Shown here piece by piece: positions 5,262-5,823 of a stretch of DNA of 5,823 nucleotides (the first letter of the stretch is position 1; every line of letters starts with the position of its first letter). Origin of the DNA: Actinomycetes bacterium (GTDB taxonomy: Bacteria; Actinomycetota; Acidimicrobiia; Acidimicrobiales; RAAP-2); NCBI GenBank assembly GCA_021799915.1, contig JAJYZN010000174.1, forward strand, positions 1-5,823, read 5' to 3'. A program made the position numbers and the translations under genes. Below the pieces are notes generated by a model. That model was not told the origin of the DNA. It made no database searches and worked only from the letters and a program-made list of their open reading frames with translations.

Positions 5262-5769
5262 GGCTTGCCCGCTTCCAAGCACAACATCACCGTCCGCGTC
5301 CCGCGTCGGCGGTCGGGCGAGCTCGCGCGAACGTGATGCCGTGGGGGAGCCGGCGCTCGACGCCGTGGGCGACCCGGGCCCGAGATGAGGACCCCGCTCT
5401 CCCGGTACCGAACGTCATGCGGGTTTCTGTGGGCGCGGCTCGGGCTGCTCGTTGTCTCGGCACTGGTCGCCATCGACCTCGATGGCCGTCCTGTTTGCCG
5501 CACCGGCGTGGCACCTGGGCTCGCCGCGTAGGTGGTGGCGACGACCGCCATCAAACGTGGAGGCGTGTATCCCCGCAGCATCAGCCGTAGGAGAGAAGCC
5601 AGCGAAGTACCGGGGTCTGCCTCGCTCGCGGCGGACCCGGCCGAGCTGATTGCCTGACCGGCGCCGCCTCGGATCGGTCGGTGGCCGACTTCCCGTAGTG
5701 CTCCTCCTTTTCGACCCTCGCGACTTTTCGTGGCGGAGTAGCTACTACAGTGTATCGGAGGTCGTGCCG
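5262..5769. other. About 0.5 kb with no convincing gene
   Basis: No frame on either strand gives a recognisable protein. Directly after the CcdA-like stop there is a weak hairpin (GCTTG 5263-5267 with CAAGC 5276-5280) without a T tract. A 10-bp palindrome, GCGAGCTCGC, lies at 5317-5326. A small plus-strand frame at 5385-5531 (48 codons from ATG to TAG) has one hydrophobic stretch (LWARLGLLVVSALVAI) but no clear ribosome site. The same frame continues open after the TAG to TGA at 5655-5657. Another short hairpin, GTCGG-TGG-CCGAC, lies at 5677-5689. The region may be intergenic DNA with a decayed small gene. Confidence 0.5.
5737..5755. promoter_or_regulatory. Palindromic, operator-like stretch before the last gene
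   Basis: A perfect 10-bp palindrome (AGTAGCTACT, 5737-5746) runs into a second inverted repeat (TACA-G-TGTA, 5746-5754). Both lie 16-33 bases before ATG 5770, where a promoter would be expected. The bases resemble the TACA/TGTA half-sites of BlaI/CopY-type repressors, but those have a two-base centre, so the match is loose. The regulator is unknown. Confidence 0.3.
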
Positions 5770-5823
5770 ATGTCGGTGCAGGCAAGCGACGAGGCCGGCC
5801 GAGAGCTGTGCCTGGCAAGAGCA
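5770..5823 (+). CDS. Start of an unidentified gene (3' partial)
   Basis: An ATG at 5770 stands 8 nt after GGAGG (5757-5761) and opens a frame that runs to the window end. The 18 visible residues are MSVQASDEAGRELCLARA, too few to assign a family. The strong ribosome site and the palindromic stretch just upstream are the main support. It could be a new transcription unit independent of the mer operon. Confidence 0.45.
   Translation, partial: MSVQASDEAGRELCLARA

Noticed and set aside
5263..5280. Hairpin just after the CcdA-like stop, considered as the operon terminator
   Set aside because: The 5-bp stem with an 8-nt loop lacks a T tract and is too weak to call a terminator.
4400..5590. Plus-strand open frame of 396 codons overlapping the CcdA-like gene in another frame
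   Set aside because: The Arg/Gly/Pro-rich translation shadows the real gene, with no recognisable motif in the part beyond 5261.
5677..5689. GTCGG-TGG-CCGAC hairpin considered as a terminator
   Set aside because: It has a 5-bp stem and a 3-nt loop and is followed by mixed sequence, not a T run.
4985..5818. Long minus-strand open frame of 277 codons under the CcdA-like 3' end and the downstream region
   Set aside because: It is rich in Arg, Pro and Ser with no hydrophobic or domain pattern, and half of it lies antisense to a clear gene. High GC favours such long spurious frames.

Overview
The window is a stretch of high-GC DNA, roughly 62-75% GC by hand counts on sample lines, with strong AAGGAG ribosome sites and tightly packed, overlapping genes. 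These traits and the protein types point to an actinobacterium. The class cannot be fixed from sequence alone; an acidimicrobial or similar deep-branching lineage is only a guess. No transposase, integrase, tRNA, rRNA or CRISPR array is visible.

Layout. (1) Bases 1-1050, plus strand: the 3' part of a multi-pass membrane protein whose two halves look like copies of each other, of DoxX-like appearance and unknown function. (2) Bases 1074-1487, minus strand: a MerR-family metal-responsive regulator, convergent with the first gene. (3) Bases 1488-1644: a divergent control region with a MerR-type operator-promoter. A TTGACT -35 and a TATCAT -10 are separated by 20 bp, with a dyad in the spacer. 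A TATCAT on the other strand would make the regulator mRNA leaderless. (4) Bases 1645-5261, plus strand: a four-gene operon. It holds merB (organomercurial lyase), merA (mercuric reductase, no N-terminal HMA domain), a membrane-anchored TlpA/ResA-like thioredoxin-fold protein, and a CcdA/DsbD-type membrane thiol-electron carrier. (5) Bases 5262-5769: about 0.5 kb with no convincing gene. (6) From 5770: the first 18 codons of a gene that leaves the window, behind a good ribosome site and a palindromic, operator-like stretch.

How it fits together. The regulator probably senses a divalent metal (Cys77, Cys120, Cys126) and underwinds the over-long promoter spacer to switch the operon on. MerB would cleave C-Hg bonds to give Hg(II), and MerA would reduce Hg(II) to Hg(0) with NADPH. 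No merT, merP, merC, merE or merF is present. Their usual place is taken by a TlpA-like protein with an extracytoplasmic CPSC motif and no proline at the usual cis-Pro position, plus a CcdA-like protein with one cysteine in each of two membrane segments. The most interesting hypothesis here is that this pair handles mercury outside the membrane, by redox repair or by thiol relay and uptake, in place of MerP/MerT. The two genes are also richer in GC than merB/merA, which suggests the operon was assembled from parts.
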